Source: Phytomonospora endophytica (GTDB lineage Bacteria; Actinomycetota; Actinomycetes; Mycobacteriales; Micromonosporaceae). From it: DNA of 64,000 nt. Position numbers and translations under genes: made by a program. The stretch spans positions 62,001-126,000 of the forward strand of contig NZ_JACHGT010000013.1 in NCBI RefSeq assembly GCF_014202425.1, written 5' to 3'. The notes under the pieces are model-generated. The model was not told the origin of the DNA. It saw nothing but the letters and a program-made list of their open reading frames with translations, and ran no database searches. Every line of letters begins with the position of its first letter. The stretch's first letter is position 1. Shown one piece after another: positions 1 to 8,008 of this stretch.

Positions 1-1
1 G

Positions 2-760
2 CCCGAACCGGCGCGGCCGATCTCGCCCGCACGCAACGACATCTCCTTCGAGGACGTGCGTTTCGCGCACGGCGACCGGCAGGTCATGGACGGGGTCTCG
101 GTCGCGGTGCCGGAGGGGCGGCGGCTCGCGGTCGTCGGTCCTTCGGGTTCGGGGAAGAGCACGCTGTTGCAGTTGCTGGCGCGGTTCTACGACGTCGACG
201 GGGGAGCGGTCCGCGTCGGCGGCGTCGACGTGCGCGACATCGGCGCGGAGGCGCTGATGGAGCGCTTCGCCATCGTGTTTCAGGACGTGTACCTGTTCGA
301 CGGGACCATCGAGGAGAACATCCGGCTCGGACGGCCCGGCGCGAGTGAGGCCGACCTGCGCGAGGCGGCGAGCGCGGCCGGGTTGGACGAGGTCATCGCC
401 AGGCTGCCCGGCGGCTGGGACGCGAACGTCGGTGAGGGCGGGGCGCTGCTGTCGGGCGGTGAGCGCCAGCGGGTGTCGATCGCGCGGGCGTTGCTGAAGG
501 ACGCGCCGATCGTGTTGCTGGACGAGGTGACCTCGGCTCTGGATCCGGTCAACGAGGCCGTGGTGCACGAGGGGATCGAGCGGTTGATGGCCGGGCGGAC
601 GGTGGTGATGGTCGCGCACCGGATGCGGACCGTGCAGCGCGCGGATCGGGTCGTTTTCCTTGACCGGCAAGGGATCCGGGAGGAGGGGACGCACGAGGAG
701 CTGCTGCGGCTGGGCGGCCGGTACGCCGAGTTCTGGGCGGTGTCGGCGCCCGTGGGGTAG
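2..760 (+). CDS. ABC exporter, C-terminal ATPase domain (5' truncated by window)
   Basis: The frame is open from base 2, so this is the 3' part of a longer gene, probably a fused permease-ATPase exporter. About 250 residues of the nucleotide-binding domain are visible: Walker A GPSGSGKST, Q-loop in VFQDVYLFDG, signature LSGGERQR, Walker B IVLLDEVTSALD and the switch His in VAHRM. The domain starts with the ISFEDVRFAHG strand that follows the transmembrane part in exporter half-transporters. The substrate cannot be read from this piece. Siderophore or peptide exporters of the IrtA/B or MsbA type have this architecture, but that is only family knowledge. Confidence 0.9.
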   Translation, partial: PEPARPISPARNDISFEDVRFAHGDRQVMDGVSVAVPEGRRLAVVGPSGSGKSTLLQLLARFYDVDGGAVRVGGVDVRDIGAEALMERFAIVFQDVYLFDGTIEENIRLGRPGASEADLREAASAAGLDEVIARLPGGWDANVGEGGALLSGGERQRVSIARALLKDAPIVLLDEVTSALDPVNEAVVHEGIERLMAGRTVVMVAHRMRTVQRADRVVFLDRQGIREEGTHEELLRLGGRYAEFWAVSAPVG

Positions 761-776
761 TGGGTGTGGCGTCCCG

Positions 777-824
777 GTTCACATCCGGGCTCGTTCACAT
801 CCGGGCTCGTTCAGATCCGGGCTT
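777..824. repeat. three 16-bp tandem repeats
   Basis: Unit GTTCACATCCGGGCTC occurs at 777-792 and 793-808, and with two changes at 809-824. The array lies between two convergent genes and its last unit covers the final codons and stop of the phosphotransferase gene on the minus strand. The third unit therefore probably came first and expanded into the spacer. Confidence 0.85.
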
Positions 825-1668
825 CGAGGTGGGCGAGCCAGTTGGTCTTGCGGCGGGTGAGTTCGGGGCCGGTGAGGTCGGCGCGGCCGAAGTCGACGTA
901 GCCCTTGGACCAGGTGTGGACGTCGCCGATGGTGCGGGACGCGGTCCAGAGGTCCCAGACGTGCATGTCGGGGATCTCCGTGTCCGTTGCCGACTGGTAT
1001 TCGGCCAGGAACGCGTCGGCGACCTCGGGGGTCTCGTAGAGCAGGATCATGTCGTCGCGGGTCCAGGCCAGGTCGTATTGGCGTGGGGCCAGGGCTGCGG
1101 CGGCCCAGTCGACGACGCCCGAGAGTTGCTCGCCGGTCCAGACGGTGTTTCCCGACCAGTAGTCGACGTGCGACGTGACGAGCGGGAGCGCCTGCATCCG
1201 GTCCCACTGGGTGAGGACGTGCGGGTGCTCCGGAGGCTTGCTGATGGTGAAGCGGTTGTCCCAGCCGGCGGGCGTGGGGATCGCGTGGATCCGCGCCAAC
1301 CCCCGCGCCAGCTGACATGCCCAGTCGAAGGGGTCGGCGGGGGTGATGTTGCCCGTGCCGGGGAGTTTGGAGATGAGGACGGCGGGTTCGCCGAAGAACT
1401 CGCCGAGGGGGTCGGAGGCGAGGAGGGTGGGTGCGAAGCCGTCGAGGCCGTTGAGGGGTGTGAGGGTGCGGGTTTCGCGGGCGGCGGCGTCATCGCCGGG
1501 CTCGAAGCGCCTCAGGACCAGTTCGAGCGTGGGATGAGACGTGGTGATGAGGTGCGTGGCGGCGTGCATTCCCCCGCCGAGTTCGCGCACGCCGGTGACG
1601 AGCGCGTCCGGGCCCGCGGTGGCGGCGGCCCAGCGCAGGGCGGCCGGGGAGGGGGATGTGGTCAGCAT
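811..1668 (-). CDS. aminoglycoside phosphotransferase / choline-kinase-like protein
   Basis: This 285-residue protein-kinase-fold phosphotransferase has the catalytic-loop motif HVDYWSGN (Brenner-type HxDxxxxN), then a metal-binding DW in GVVDWAAAALAP and the YDLAW segment typical of APH family enzymes. The N-terminal half carries the nucleotide-binding part (LVLRRFEP). The start MLTTSPSP was chosen because the longer open frame upstream is low-complexity Ser/Pro-rich. It probably phosphorylates a small hydroxylated substrate in the cytosol. Whether that is an antibiotic or a metabolite cannot be told. It is convergent with the ABC exporter gene. Confidence 0.8.
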   Translation of the reverse strand: MLTTSPSPAALRWAAATAGPDALVTGVRELGGGMHAATHLITTSHPTLELVLRRFEPGDDAAARETRTLTPLNGLDGFAPTLLASDPLGEFFGEPAVLISKLPGTGNITPADPFDWACQLARGLARIHAIPTPAGWDNRFTISKPPEHPHVLTQWDRMQALPLVTSHVDYWSGNTVWTGEQLSGVVDWAAAALAPRQYDLAWTRDDMILLYETPEVADAFLAEYQSATDTEIPDMHVWDLWTASRTIGDVHTWSKGYVDFGRADLTGPELTRRKTNWLAHLEARI

Positions 1669-1708
1669 GCCCTGATCATGCAAGGCCCGGGCGAGACGCG
1701 CGAGCGAG

Positions 1709-1951
1709 TTAGCTGGGGAGGGTGGTGAGGAAGGAGACCCAGTTGGAGGGGGTGACGGTGAGGACCGGGCCGGAGAGGTCCTTCGAGTCACGGACGAGGA
1801 TGGAGGGGGTGGACGACGCGACTTCGACGCACGCGCTGGATCCGTTGCTGCGGGAGGACTTGCGCCACGAGGCGACTTCGACGCAGGTGCCGTTGTTCGT
1901 GCTACGGCTGCTCTTGACCCACCGCACGCTGCTCAGGTCTTGCGGGGTCAC
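1709..1951 (-). CDS. DUF397 protein with two DUF397 units
   Basis: This 80-residue protein belongs to the DUF397 family, recognisable by the WxKSSRS...CVEVA signature. Here it occurs twice in a row: WVKSSRSTNNGTCVEVA, then WRKSSRSNGSSACVEVA, followed by VRDSKDLSGPVLTVTPSNW. A GTG start is set by an AAGGAG ribosome site. It lies 10 bp downstream of the XRE gene on the same strand, the usual arrangement in actinomycetes, where the pair (BldB/WhiJ-like context) acts in development or as a toxin-antitoxin-like regulator. The doubled N-terminal unit is unusual. Confidence 0.88.
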   Translation of the reverse strand: MTPQDLSSVRWVKSSRSTNNGTCVEVASWRKSSRSNGSSACVEVASSTPSILVRDSKDLSGPVLTVTPSNWVSFLTTLPS

Positions 1952-1961
1952 GGCAGACTCC

Positions 1962-2813
1962 TTAGCTCAGAGCCTCTAGGAAGCCCTTGATCGTCTTGAC
2001 GGAAGCGGCTGGTGACTGGGCAACCTGCCGGAGATTCTCGGCCACCATTTTATAGGTTTCGATGCTGTCAGCGTCTTGCACGTAAACCGCTCCATCGAAC
2101 ATCTCGCTGAACGCGATCGACTGAGCTCGGCTGAAGTCAAGCACGCTGAACTCGCCGATGGCCAGTGCCGGATGGGCCCCATCCTCGGGCCGAAGGATCT
2201 GGATCGTCACGTTGTTTCGCCGCCCTAGCTCAAGCACGTGCTCGAACTGGGCTCGACGTTGCTCCACCGTTCCCACGGCCAGGCGAAGGGCTGGCTCGCC
2301 GATGACAACGTGATAGGTCAACGGCTCTTCGGCAGTGAGTCGCGAGGCCCTTGCCTGCCGGAAGCTGACAAACCGCTCCGTCTGGTCTGGCCGCACGAAG
2401 CCGGTGTCGACAGTGATGGCGCGGGCGTAGTCCGTTGTCTGGAGCAGGCCCGGAACTAGCAGCGGCTGGAAGGTAAAGGCTGCGTCAGCGAGGCCTTCGA
2501 GACCAGCGAAGGTCTTCCACCAGTCCGGGACCACATTCGACCATGCGGCCCACCAGGTTTTCGCGTCCTGCTGAGCGGCGAGTCCCACGATCCGATCGAT
2601 ATCTCGCCGATCGGCGCGGCACACCTCCAGCACCAGCGCGATGTCGTCCGGGAACTGCTGGAAGCGCCCGGTCTCCATGTTGCCGACCTTCGGCTTGCTG
2701 ATGCCGGTGGCCTTGGCGATATCGGCGAGGCTAAGTGCTGCCTGTTTCCGAATGCGCGCAATCTCGGTGCCAATGAGCCATCGGATCGCTGACGGGTCAG
2801 AGCGGGGAGCCAA
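1962..2813 (-). CDS. XRE-family regulator with DUF5753 domain
   Basis: This 283-residue regulator has an N-terminal helix-turn-helix at about residues 15-60 (RIRKQAALSLADIAKATGIS, then KPKVGNMETGRF) and a long DUF5753-type effector domain with the typical VPGLLQTTDYARA motif and a C-terminal FSVLDF/VYVQDADSI region. The start is TTG with a strong GGAGGTGA ribosome site six bases upstream, so the weak start codon is credible. It probably controls the following DUF397 gene and itself. It is transcribed divergently from the small genes at 2963. Confidence 0.9.
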   Translation of the reverse strand: MAPRSDPSAIRWLIGTEIARIRKQAALSLADIAKATGISKPKVGNMETGRFQQFPDDIALVLEVCRADRRDIDRIVGLAAQQDAKTWWAAWSNVVPDWWKTFAGLEGLADAAFTFQPLLVPGLLQTTDYARAITVDTGFVRPDQTERFVSFRQARASRLTAEEPLTYHVVIGEPALRLAVGTVEQRRAQFEHVLELGRRNNVTIQILRPEDGAHPALAIGEFSVLDFSRAQSIAFSEMFDGAVYVQDADSIETYKMVAENLRQVAQSPAASVKTIKGFLEALS

Positions 2814-2962
2814 GGGCTTTCACCTCCGGACGGAGTCTATCGGCGGCGTGTTCACGCCTCAGGAACGCGACACGCTTGAAAGCCTAGCTTAGACGTCTTG
2901 CCAAACGGCAATCGTGTGTGCTTTGCTGGTCACGTTCCGTCATTTCCGGAGTGGGGGCTCCT

Positions 2963-3241
2963 ATGACCAGCACGAACACGCCGCTGTCCGTCCTCGTTGG
3001 ATGGTTCGGCCGTCGCCACCATGATCAGCTCGTCGATCTCCTCGCCGAGTACCGCACGTCCTGCCCGACCCGCGAATCCGGCTGCGTCGAAGACCTTGCC
3101 TGGGCGGTCCACGTGGCGAAGCGCCACGTCTCCTCATCGCTCGAAGAGGTCCAGTGGGCTTTCCGGCTCCTCGATCGCGTCGGCGTTCCCTCGCGAACGA
3201 TCGACACGATCCGCTGCCCGGAGTACCGCTGTGGCCTCTGA
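2963..3241 (+). CDS. hypothetical protein
   Basis: This 92-residue protein is not recognised. It is mixed helical with two widely spaced Cys in CPTRESGC and two more in CPEYRCGL at the end, without clear zinc spacing. The start ATG at 2963 follows a GGGGGC stretch; an in-frame GTG at 2951 is an alternative. Its 3' end overlaps the next small gene by 11 bp, which argues for a translated pair. The spacer from 2814 must hold promoters for both this gene and the divergent XRE gene. Confidence 0.5.
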   Translation: MTSTNTPLSVLVGWFGRRHHDQLVDLLAEYRTSCPTRESGCVEDLAWAVHVAKRHVSSSLEEVQWAFRLLDRVGVPSRTIDTIRCPEYRCGL

Positions 3242-3371
3242 TCCCTGGGCGACTCTCGCGTCCCATCAGCGCGGCCCCGACGGCTTCTGCCGCACCTGCC
3301 GCGACCACTGGCCCTGCGCGGCCAACGCCCAAGCGCTCGCGGCGCTCACCGAAGCCCAGGCCAAAAAATGA
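3231..3371 (+). CDS. small CxxC protein
   Basis: This 46-residue open frame has a GTG start and overlaps the preceding stop. It contains GFCRTCRDHWPC, a Cys-rich cluster (CxxC then HWPC) like short zinc-binding proteins found beside XRE genes in actinomycetes, and a hydrophilic helical tail. Function unknown. The case for a gene is the overlap and the compact Cys motif. No independent ribosome site is clear. Confidence 0.45.
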   Translation: MASDPWATLASHQRGPDGFCRTCRDHWPCAANAQALAALTEAQAKK

Positions 3372-3435
3372 GCAGCCACCCCGCGAAGCCTCGAAAACTC
3401 CGGAGTGGCTGCAATGACACAGAAAGCGTCTTTCA

Positions 3436-3687
3436 ATGTCAGCTGAGAACGTAACACTCGTCGTCGGCGCCACCCTGCTCGCGACACTCCCGATCACCGC
3501 CCTCGTCGCGACGCTCGTCTCGGCCGCGCACAACCACGACGTCTCCGTCTTCAAGTACTGCACGTGCTTCCTGTGTCTCCTGGCCTACAAGCTGGACCGT
3601 CACCACGGGCGCCACCGTCTCGAAGACCACTACCTGCGACAACGCCGGATCCGCGCCGACTTCCACCTCCTCACCCCGGACAGCTGA
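3436..3687 (+). CDS. small membrane protein, hypothetical
   Basis: This 83-residue protein has one N-terminal transmembrane helix (about residues 7-30, LVVGATLLATLPITALVATL), then CTCFLCLLA and a basic cytoplasmic tail rich in His and Arg. Not recognised. It is the last of three small co-directional genes between the XRE regulator and the ribbon-helix-helix gene. Confidence 0.5.
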   Translation: MSAENVTLVVGATLLATLPITALVATLVSAAHNHDVSVFKYCTCFLCLLAYKLDRHHGRHRLEDHYLRQRRIRADFHLLTPDS

Positions 3688-3706
3688 GCCACCCCTTGAG
3701 CCAACC

Positions 3707-3736
3707 TGGCGCCACTTCTGACAAGAAGTGGCGCCA
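3707..3736. promoter_or_regulatory. 13-bp inverted repeat, operator or terminator
   Basis: The arms at 3707-3719 and 3724-3736 are perfectly complementary (TGGCGCCACTTCT) around the 4-base loop GACA. No T-run follows. The repeat sits just upstream of a -35-like element, so an operator for the ribbon-helix-helix gene at 3779 is as likely as a terminator for the gene at 3436. Confidence 0.7.
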
Positions 3737-3742
3737 CATGAC

Positions 3743-3772
3743 TTGACGATGCGCCATCAGTGATGTCATGAT
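3743..3772 (+). promoter_or_regulatory. putative promoter for a leaderless transcript
   Basis: TTGACG (3743-3748), an 18-base spacer and CATGAT (3767-3772) end six bases before the ATG at 3779. Transcription would then start at or next to the start codon. No ribosome site is present in between, which fits leaderless translation, common in actinobacteria. Confidence 0.5.
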
Positions 3773-3778
3773 GGCGTC

Positions 3779-4324
3779 ATGGACATCGCAACGCACGTAC
3801 AACGCCTCGGACAGGAGTTCGCGGCCGTCGCCGAAACCTCCGGTCCCGAGGCCCGTGCGCTGTTCGAGCAGTTCGCCGGCGCCCTCGAACCGGCCATCCG
3901 TCTCACCCTGATCGAAGCCCTCGCCGACGCCGCCGACGAGATCAGCCGCGACCTCGCCCCCGGCTCGGTCCAGCTCCGCCTCCGAGGCCGGGAACCGAGC
4001 TTCGTCGTCACCCCCACCCCGGCGTCACCCGTGACGTCACCCACCGCCGAAGCGCCCGCTCACGGCGATCCGCACGGCGAAACCCACGAAACCCACGAGG
4101 GCCCCGCGGCCCGCATCAACTTCCGGCCCCCCGAGCAGCTCAAGTCCGCCATCGAGGACGCCGCCGCCCGTGAAGGCCGCTCGGTCAACGCCTGGCTCGT
4201 CCGCGTCACCTCGGCGGCACTCCGCCGTCGCGAGCGGGACGAACCACCACCGTTCCCGTTCCCGTTCCAGGGGCCACCACCCGGCACGCGCCACCCCAAC
4301 CGCTTCAACGGCTGGGCCCGCTGA
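3779..4324 (+). CDS. ribbon-helix-helix (HicB/Arc-like) DNA-binding protein
   Basis: In this 181-residue protein the C-terminal part (about residues 110-150) shows the pattern RINFRPPEQL, then a helix and EGRSVNAWLVRVTSAALR, as in ribbon-helix-helix repressors of the HicB/Arc group. The N-terminal half is helical (VQRLGQEFAAVAETS) and the linker is Pro/His-rich, as is the tail (PPPFPFPFQGPPPG). It is probably an autorepressor, since a 13-bp inverted repeat overlaps its promoter region. It precedes the DUF4097 gene by 88 bp, so both may form one unit. No toxin partner is visible. Confidence 0.75.
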   Translation: MDIATHVQRLGQEFAAVAETSGPEARALFEQFAGALEPAIRLTLIEALADAADEISRDLAPGSVQLRLRGREPSFVVTPTPASPVTSPTAEAPAHGDPHGETHETHEGPAARINFRPPEQLKSAIEDAAAREGRSVNAWLVRVTSAALRRRERDEPPPFPFPFQGPPPGTRHPNRFNGWAR

Positions 4325-4337
4325 CCCGAAACCCCGG

Positions 4338-4397
4338 CAAGACCCAAGACCTCTCAGCAAGACCCAAGACCTTTCAGTAAGACCCAAGACCTCTCAC
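4338..4397. repeat. three 20-bp tandem direct repeats
   Basis: Unit CAAGACCCAAGACCTCTCAG is repeated three times with a 20-bp period and few changes, entirely inside the 88-bp gap between the ribbon-helix-helix gene and the DUF4097 gene. It ends just before the AGGAGC ribosome site. Each unit itself contains a doubled CAAGAC. Confidence 0.85.
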
Positions 4398-4412
4398 CAC
4401 AGGAGCTTCGCC

Positions 4413-5264
4413 ATGCCTTCTTTCGCCACCCCCACCGCCATCGCCATCACCGTCGAGATGGGTGCGGGCAACATCAACATCACCACCTCCGACCGCAGCG
4501 ACACCATCGTCGAGGTCACCCCCACCAACGCCGCCAAGGAATCCGACCGCAAGGCCGCCGAACAGACCACGGTCGACTTCGTCAACGGCGAGCTGCGGGT
4601 CATCTCCCCGAAGATCAAGCCTTTCGACGGCTCCCGCAAGTCCCGCTCGGTCGAAGTCACCATCCAGGCTCCGACCGGCTCCCACCTGGCCGGCAAGGCG
4701 CAGGCCGGCAACCTCTACGGCACCGGCTCCCTCGGTGACGTCCGCGTCAAGACCTCCGCCGGTGACGTCCAGCTCGACCGCTGCGGCGCCCTCGACATCC
4801 ACACGTCGGCGGGCCAGGTCAAGGTCGGCACCGTCGTCGGCAACGCCGAGGTGCAGACCGGTTCGGGCCGCATCCGGATCGGCCAGGTCGGCGGCACGGC
4901 CTCCGTCAAGAGCTCCAACGGCGACGTGGAACTCGGCGCGGTCGGCGGCGGCGCGCGGGTCCGCTCCGCCAACGGCAGCATCACCGTCGAGCAGCCCGGC
5001 GCGGGCGTCGAGGCGAAGACCTCCAACGGCTCCATCGAGGTCGGCCCGGCCACCAACGGCCTTTTCGACCTGAGCACGTCCATGGGCTCCATCGACCTCC
5101 AGGTCGCCCGGGGCGTGGCCGCCAAGCTCGACCTGAGCACCAAACTCGGCCGCGTCCACAACGGCCTCGACGAGATCGCCGGCCCGCCCGCCGACGCCAC
5201 CGAGACCATCGAGGTCCACGCGCACACCTCCATGGGCGGCATCAACGTCCGCCGGGCCGGATAG
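4413..5264 (+). CDS. DUF4097-family beta-strand-repeat protein
   Basis: This 283-residue protein is built of short repeats of the type SSNGDVELGAVGG, KTSAGDVQL and KTSNGSIEVG, which form the parallel beta-helix of the DUF4097/adhesin-like family. No signal peptide or membrane helix is seen, so it is probably cytosolic or peripheral. The start ATG at 4413 follows AGGAGC; the longer open frame upstream is the shadow of the previous gene. Family members often sit beside regulators and are of unknown function. A perfect hairpin terminator follows. Confidence 0.85.
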   Translation: MPSFATPTAIAITVEMGAGNINITTSDRSDTIVEVTPTNAAKESDRKAAEQTTVDFVNGELRVISPKIKPFDGSRKSRSVEVTIQAPTGSHLAGKAQAGNLYGTGSLGDVRVKTSAGDVQLDRCGALDIHTSAGQVKVGTVVGNAEVQTGSGRIRIGQVGGTASVKSSNGDVELGAVGGGARVRSANGSITVEQPGAGVEAKTSNGSIEVGPATNGLFDLSTSMGSIDLQVARGVAAKLDLSTKLGRVHNGLDEIAGPPADATETIEVHAHTSMGGINVRRAG

Positions 5265-5285
5265 CCCTCACCCCCGGAAACCCCC

Positions 5286-5330
5286 AACGCGGGACCTGGT
5301 CACCCGTCCGAGTGACCAAGGTCCCGCGTT
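5286..5330 (+). terminator. strong hairpin after DUF4097 gene
   Basis: An 18-base arm (5286-5303) pairs with 5312-5330 with a single bulged A around an 8-base loop. No long T-run follows, as is common in high-GC genomes. It isolates the DUF4097 gene from the haem operon. Confidence 0.8.
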
Positions 5331-5681
5331 GCGTGGGCAACACATGATCCAATTCGGCCCGTCACTCCACATATCCGTCCAATCCGGGTCATACTCATCG
5401 AGCAGCGTCCACTTGCTGGCGCGTGATCAAGGCTGGAAGGCATTCGTGCCGCGGGGGCTTGTCCTCGATCACGCCAAGTCCACAAGTGGGCGCTGCCTTG
5501 CCGTGCCCGGGGTGTCGCCTCCCCCACTCCGCAACCGGCACAAACTTCTACAAGCCATAGACGAAACATCGACGACCCTCAAGATCCCGATTTGTGCACG
5601 CCTTCACAAGCGCCTACGCTGGGTCGGCGGTGGCCCTGACGCGCGGATCGGGCCTCGGATTCGAGCTCACCCCGGAGACCC
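5331..5681 (+). promoter_or_regulatory. rex upstream region
   Basis: These 350 bp carry no credible gene. The open frame across them has poor codon character. They must contain the promoter of the rex-hem operon. The only defined element seen is the Rex-type operator at 5592-5609. Confidence 0.5.
5592..5609. promoter_or_regulatory. Rex operator (ROP-like site)
   Basis: TTGTGCACGCCTTCACAA matches the Rex consensus TTGTGAAnnnnTTCACAA at all but the left inner positions. It lies 73 bp before the rex start codon, so Rex is expected to repress its own operon when NADH is low, as known in Streptomyces. Confidence 0.8.
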
Positions 5682-6524
5682 ATGAACCAGGACAGGCAAA
5701 CTCCCCCCGGCGGTGAATCCACCCAGCTCCCCACCCTCCCCGAAGCCACCGTCGCCCGCCTCCCCGAATACCTCCGCGCCCTGCACTCCCTCGCCGACAT
5801 CGGCCGCGACACCGTCTCCAGCGAGGACCTCGCCGCCGCCGCCGGCATCAACGCCGCCAAGCTCCGCAAGGACCTCTCCCAACTCGGCTCCTACGGGACC
5901 CGCGGCGTCGGCTACGACGTGGAACTGCTCACGTCGCAGATCTCGACCGTCCTCGGCCTCGCCGAGCACCGCGCGGTCGCCCTCGTCGGCATCGGAAACC
6001 TCGGCCACGCGCTCGCCGGGTACGCCGGCTTCGGTCCCCGCGGCTTCCGGATAGCGGCCCTCTTCGACGTCGACGACTCCCGCCTCGGCGAGACCATCAA
6101 CGGGCTGCTGGTCCGGCACGTCGACGACATCGCCGAAGTCGTGGCGACCGAGGGAATCTCCATCGCGATGCTCACCACACCACCCCACGCCGCGCAGCCT
6201 GTGGCTGATCTACTCGTTAATGCGGGTGTGACGAGCATTCTCAACTTCGCGCCGTGCGTCCTGTCGGTCCCCGACGGCGTCGACGTCCGCAAGGTGGATC
6301 TCGCCATCGAACTCCAGATCCTCTCCTTCCACGAACACCGCAAGGCCAGCGCGCGCACAGGCTCCTCTCAGTACGCACCGGTTAAACCGGTCCCGGCGAA
6401 GAAGACCGCCAAGAAAACCGCGACCGCCAAGATCGACAAGTCCGCCAAGACGCAGTCCCCACCGAAGAACGTGGTCCCTCCGCCCCCCGGCGTGACCTTC
6501 TCAGACAGTGTGGTGAACGAATGA
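5682..6524 (+). CDS. rex: redox-sensing transcriptional repressor Rex
   Basis: This 280-residue protein has an N-terminal winged helix at about residues 20-80 (LPEYLRALHSLADIGRDTVS, LRKDLSQLGSYGTRGVGYDV) and a Rossmann NADH-binding domain (ALVGIGNLGHALAGY, then ALFDVD). Rex senses the NADH/NAD+ ratio and represses respiratory and haem genes. A Lys/Ala/Pro-rich tail of about 55 residues (KPVPAKKTAKKTATAKIDKS) extends past the usual end; it resembles disordered DNA-contacting tails of actinobacterial proteins. The gene leads the haem operon and overlaps hemA by four bases. Confidence 0.95.
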   Translation: MNQDRQTPPGGESTQLPTLPEATVARLPEYLRALHSLADIGRDTVSSEDLAAAAGINAAKLRKDLSQLGSYGTRGVGYDVELLTSQISTVLGLAEHRAVALVGIGNLGHALAGYAGFGPRGFRIAALFDVDDSRLGETINGLLVRHVDDIAEVVATEGISIAMLTTPPHAAQPVADLLVNAGVTSILNFAPCVLSVPDGVDVRKVDLAIELQILSFHEHRKASARTGSSQYAPVKPVPAKKTAKKTATAKIDKSAKTQSPPKNVVPPPPGVTFSDSVVNE

Positions 6525-7903
6525 ACCTCCTCGCCGTCGGCGCCTCGCACCGGACCGCTCCGGTGTCCCTCCTGGAACGGCTCGCCGTCACCCCCGACGA
6601 GCTGCCCGGCCTGCTGACCGCGCTCCTGGCCAGACCCCACGTCGGGGAGGCCGTGATCCTGTCGACCTGCAACCGCGTCGAGATCTACGCCGCCGTCTCC
6701 GGCTTCCACGCGGGCCTGTCCGACATCGCGACCGTCCTCGCCGGGCACGCCGGCGCCGAGGTCAACGAACTCGCGCAGCACATGTACGTCCGGCACGGCG
6801 TCGACGCCGTCGACCACGCCTTCACCGTCGCCTCCGGCATGGACTCGATGGTCCTCGGCGAGACCCAGATCATCGGGCAGCTGCGCACCGCCTACGAGAA
6901 CGCGCGCGCCCACGAGGCCGCCGGCCGCGCCCTGCACGACCTGATGCAGCAGGCCCTGCGCGTCGGGAAGCGCACCCACAACGAGACCGGCATCGACGAA
7001 CGCGGCCGCAGCGTCGTGTCGGCCGCGCTGGACATCGGTGCGAAACGGGCCGGGATCGACGTCGCCGGAGCCTCCGCGCTCGTCGTCGGCGCCGGTGCCA
7101 TGGGCGCCCTCACCCTCGCCACGCTCCGCCGCAACGGCGCCGGGCCGCTGTACGTCGCCAACCGCGGACTCGCCCGCGCCGAACGGCTCGCCGAGGCCTA
7201 CGAGGCCACCGCGGTCCCCTTCGACGAACTCCACACCGCGCTCGCGAGCGTCGACATCGTCGTGTCCGCGACCGCGTCGACCGGGCAGGTCCTCAGCGCC
7301 GCCGACTTCAGCGAACGTGGCGACTCCGCGACCCTCGTTCTCGACCTGGCCGTCCCGCGCGACGTCGACGCCAACGTCGCCGAACTCCCCGGCGTCACCG
7401 TCCTCGACATGGCCGGGCTCGCAGAAGCCCTCCACACCCACGACGGCGGCGCCTCCGCGAGCGCCGAGGCCGCCGCCCGCGCCATCATCGACGCCGAGGT
7501 CGCCGCCTTCACCGGCCGACTGCGCTCGGCCGAGGTCGCGCCGACCGTCGCCGCCCTGCGCGGCCGCGCCGACCAGGTCATGGAGGCCGAGCTCGAAAGG
7601 CTCGCCAACAAGTGCCCCCACATGACCGACGAGCAGCGCGCCGAGGTCCGCAACACCGTCCACCGGGTCGTGCGCCGGCTACTCCACCAGCCCTCGGTGC
7701 GGGTGCGGCAGCTCGCCGCCGAACCGGGCGGGGAGCAGTACGCCGCGGCCCTGCGAGAACTCTTCGCCCTCGACGTCGCCGGACTGTCCGCGGTCTCCGA
7801 GCACACGACCGCCGAAGCGTTGCAGGTCACAGCCGATGCCGACTTCGACTCCGCCGATTTGCCAGCGGGCGGCCCCGTGCGGCATGGTGTCGGTCTGAGA
7901 TGA
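6521..7903 (+). CDS. hemA: glutamyl-tRNA reductase
   Basis: This 460-residue enzyme makes glutamate-1-semialdehyde from glutamyl-tRNA(Glu) with NADPH, the first step of C5-pathway haem synthesis. The N-terminal catalytic part has STCNRVEIY with the nucleophilic Cys, followed by the GETQIIGQ motif; the NADPH domain has VVGAGAMG; and the helical dimerisation domain follows (residues 320-420). Length is normal for actinobacteria. The ATGA overlap with rex implies translational coupling, so redox state controls flux into tetrapyrroles. Confidence 0.96.
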   Translation: MNLLAVGASHRTAPVSLLERLAVTPDELPGLLTALLARPHVGEAVILSTCNRVEIYAAVSGFHAGLSDIATVLAGHAGAEVNELAQHMYVRHGVDAVDHAFTVASGMDSMVLGETQIIGQLRTAYENARAHEAAGRALHDLMQQALRVGKRTHNETGIDERGRSVVSAALDIGAKRAGIDVAGASALVVGAGAMGALTLATLRRNGAGPLYVANRGLARAERLAEAYEATAVPFDELHTALASVDIVVSATASTGQVLSAADFSERGDSATLVLDLAVPRDVDANVAELPGVTVLDMAGLAEALHTHDGGASASAEAAARAIIDAEVAAFTGRLRSAEVAPTVAALRGRADQVMEAELERLANKCPHMTDEQRAEVRNTVHRVVRRLLHQPSVRVRQLAAEPGGEQYAAALRELFALDVAGLSAVSEHTTAEALQVTADADFDSADLPAGGPVRHGVGLR

Positions 7904-8008
7904 CTAATTGCAGGCCAAACGGGGGCATACGGTGAACCACGTCTCACTCACCGCACTGTGCCCTCCGGTGAACACCGCGCACGCACCGAGCACACGAAGG
8001 AGGAGCGC

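Noticed and set aside
4338-4397. CRISPR-like array
   Set aside because: The 20-bp repeats are directly contiguous without spacers and there are no cas genes.
5329-5685. Possible 118-residue gene before rex
   Set aside because: No ribosome site, mixed composition, and it covers the Rex operator and promoter region.
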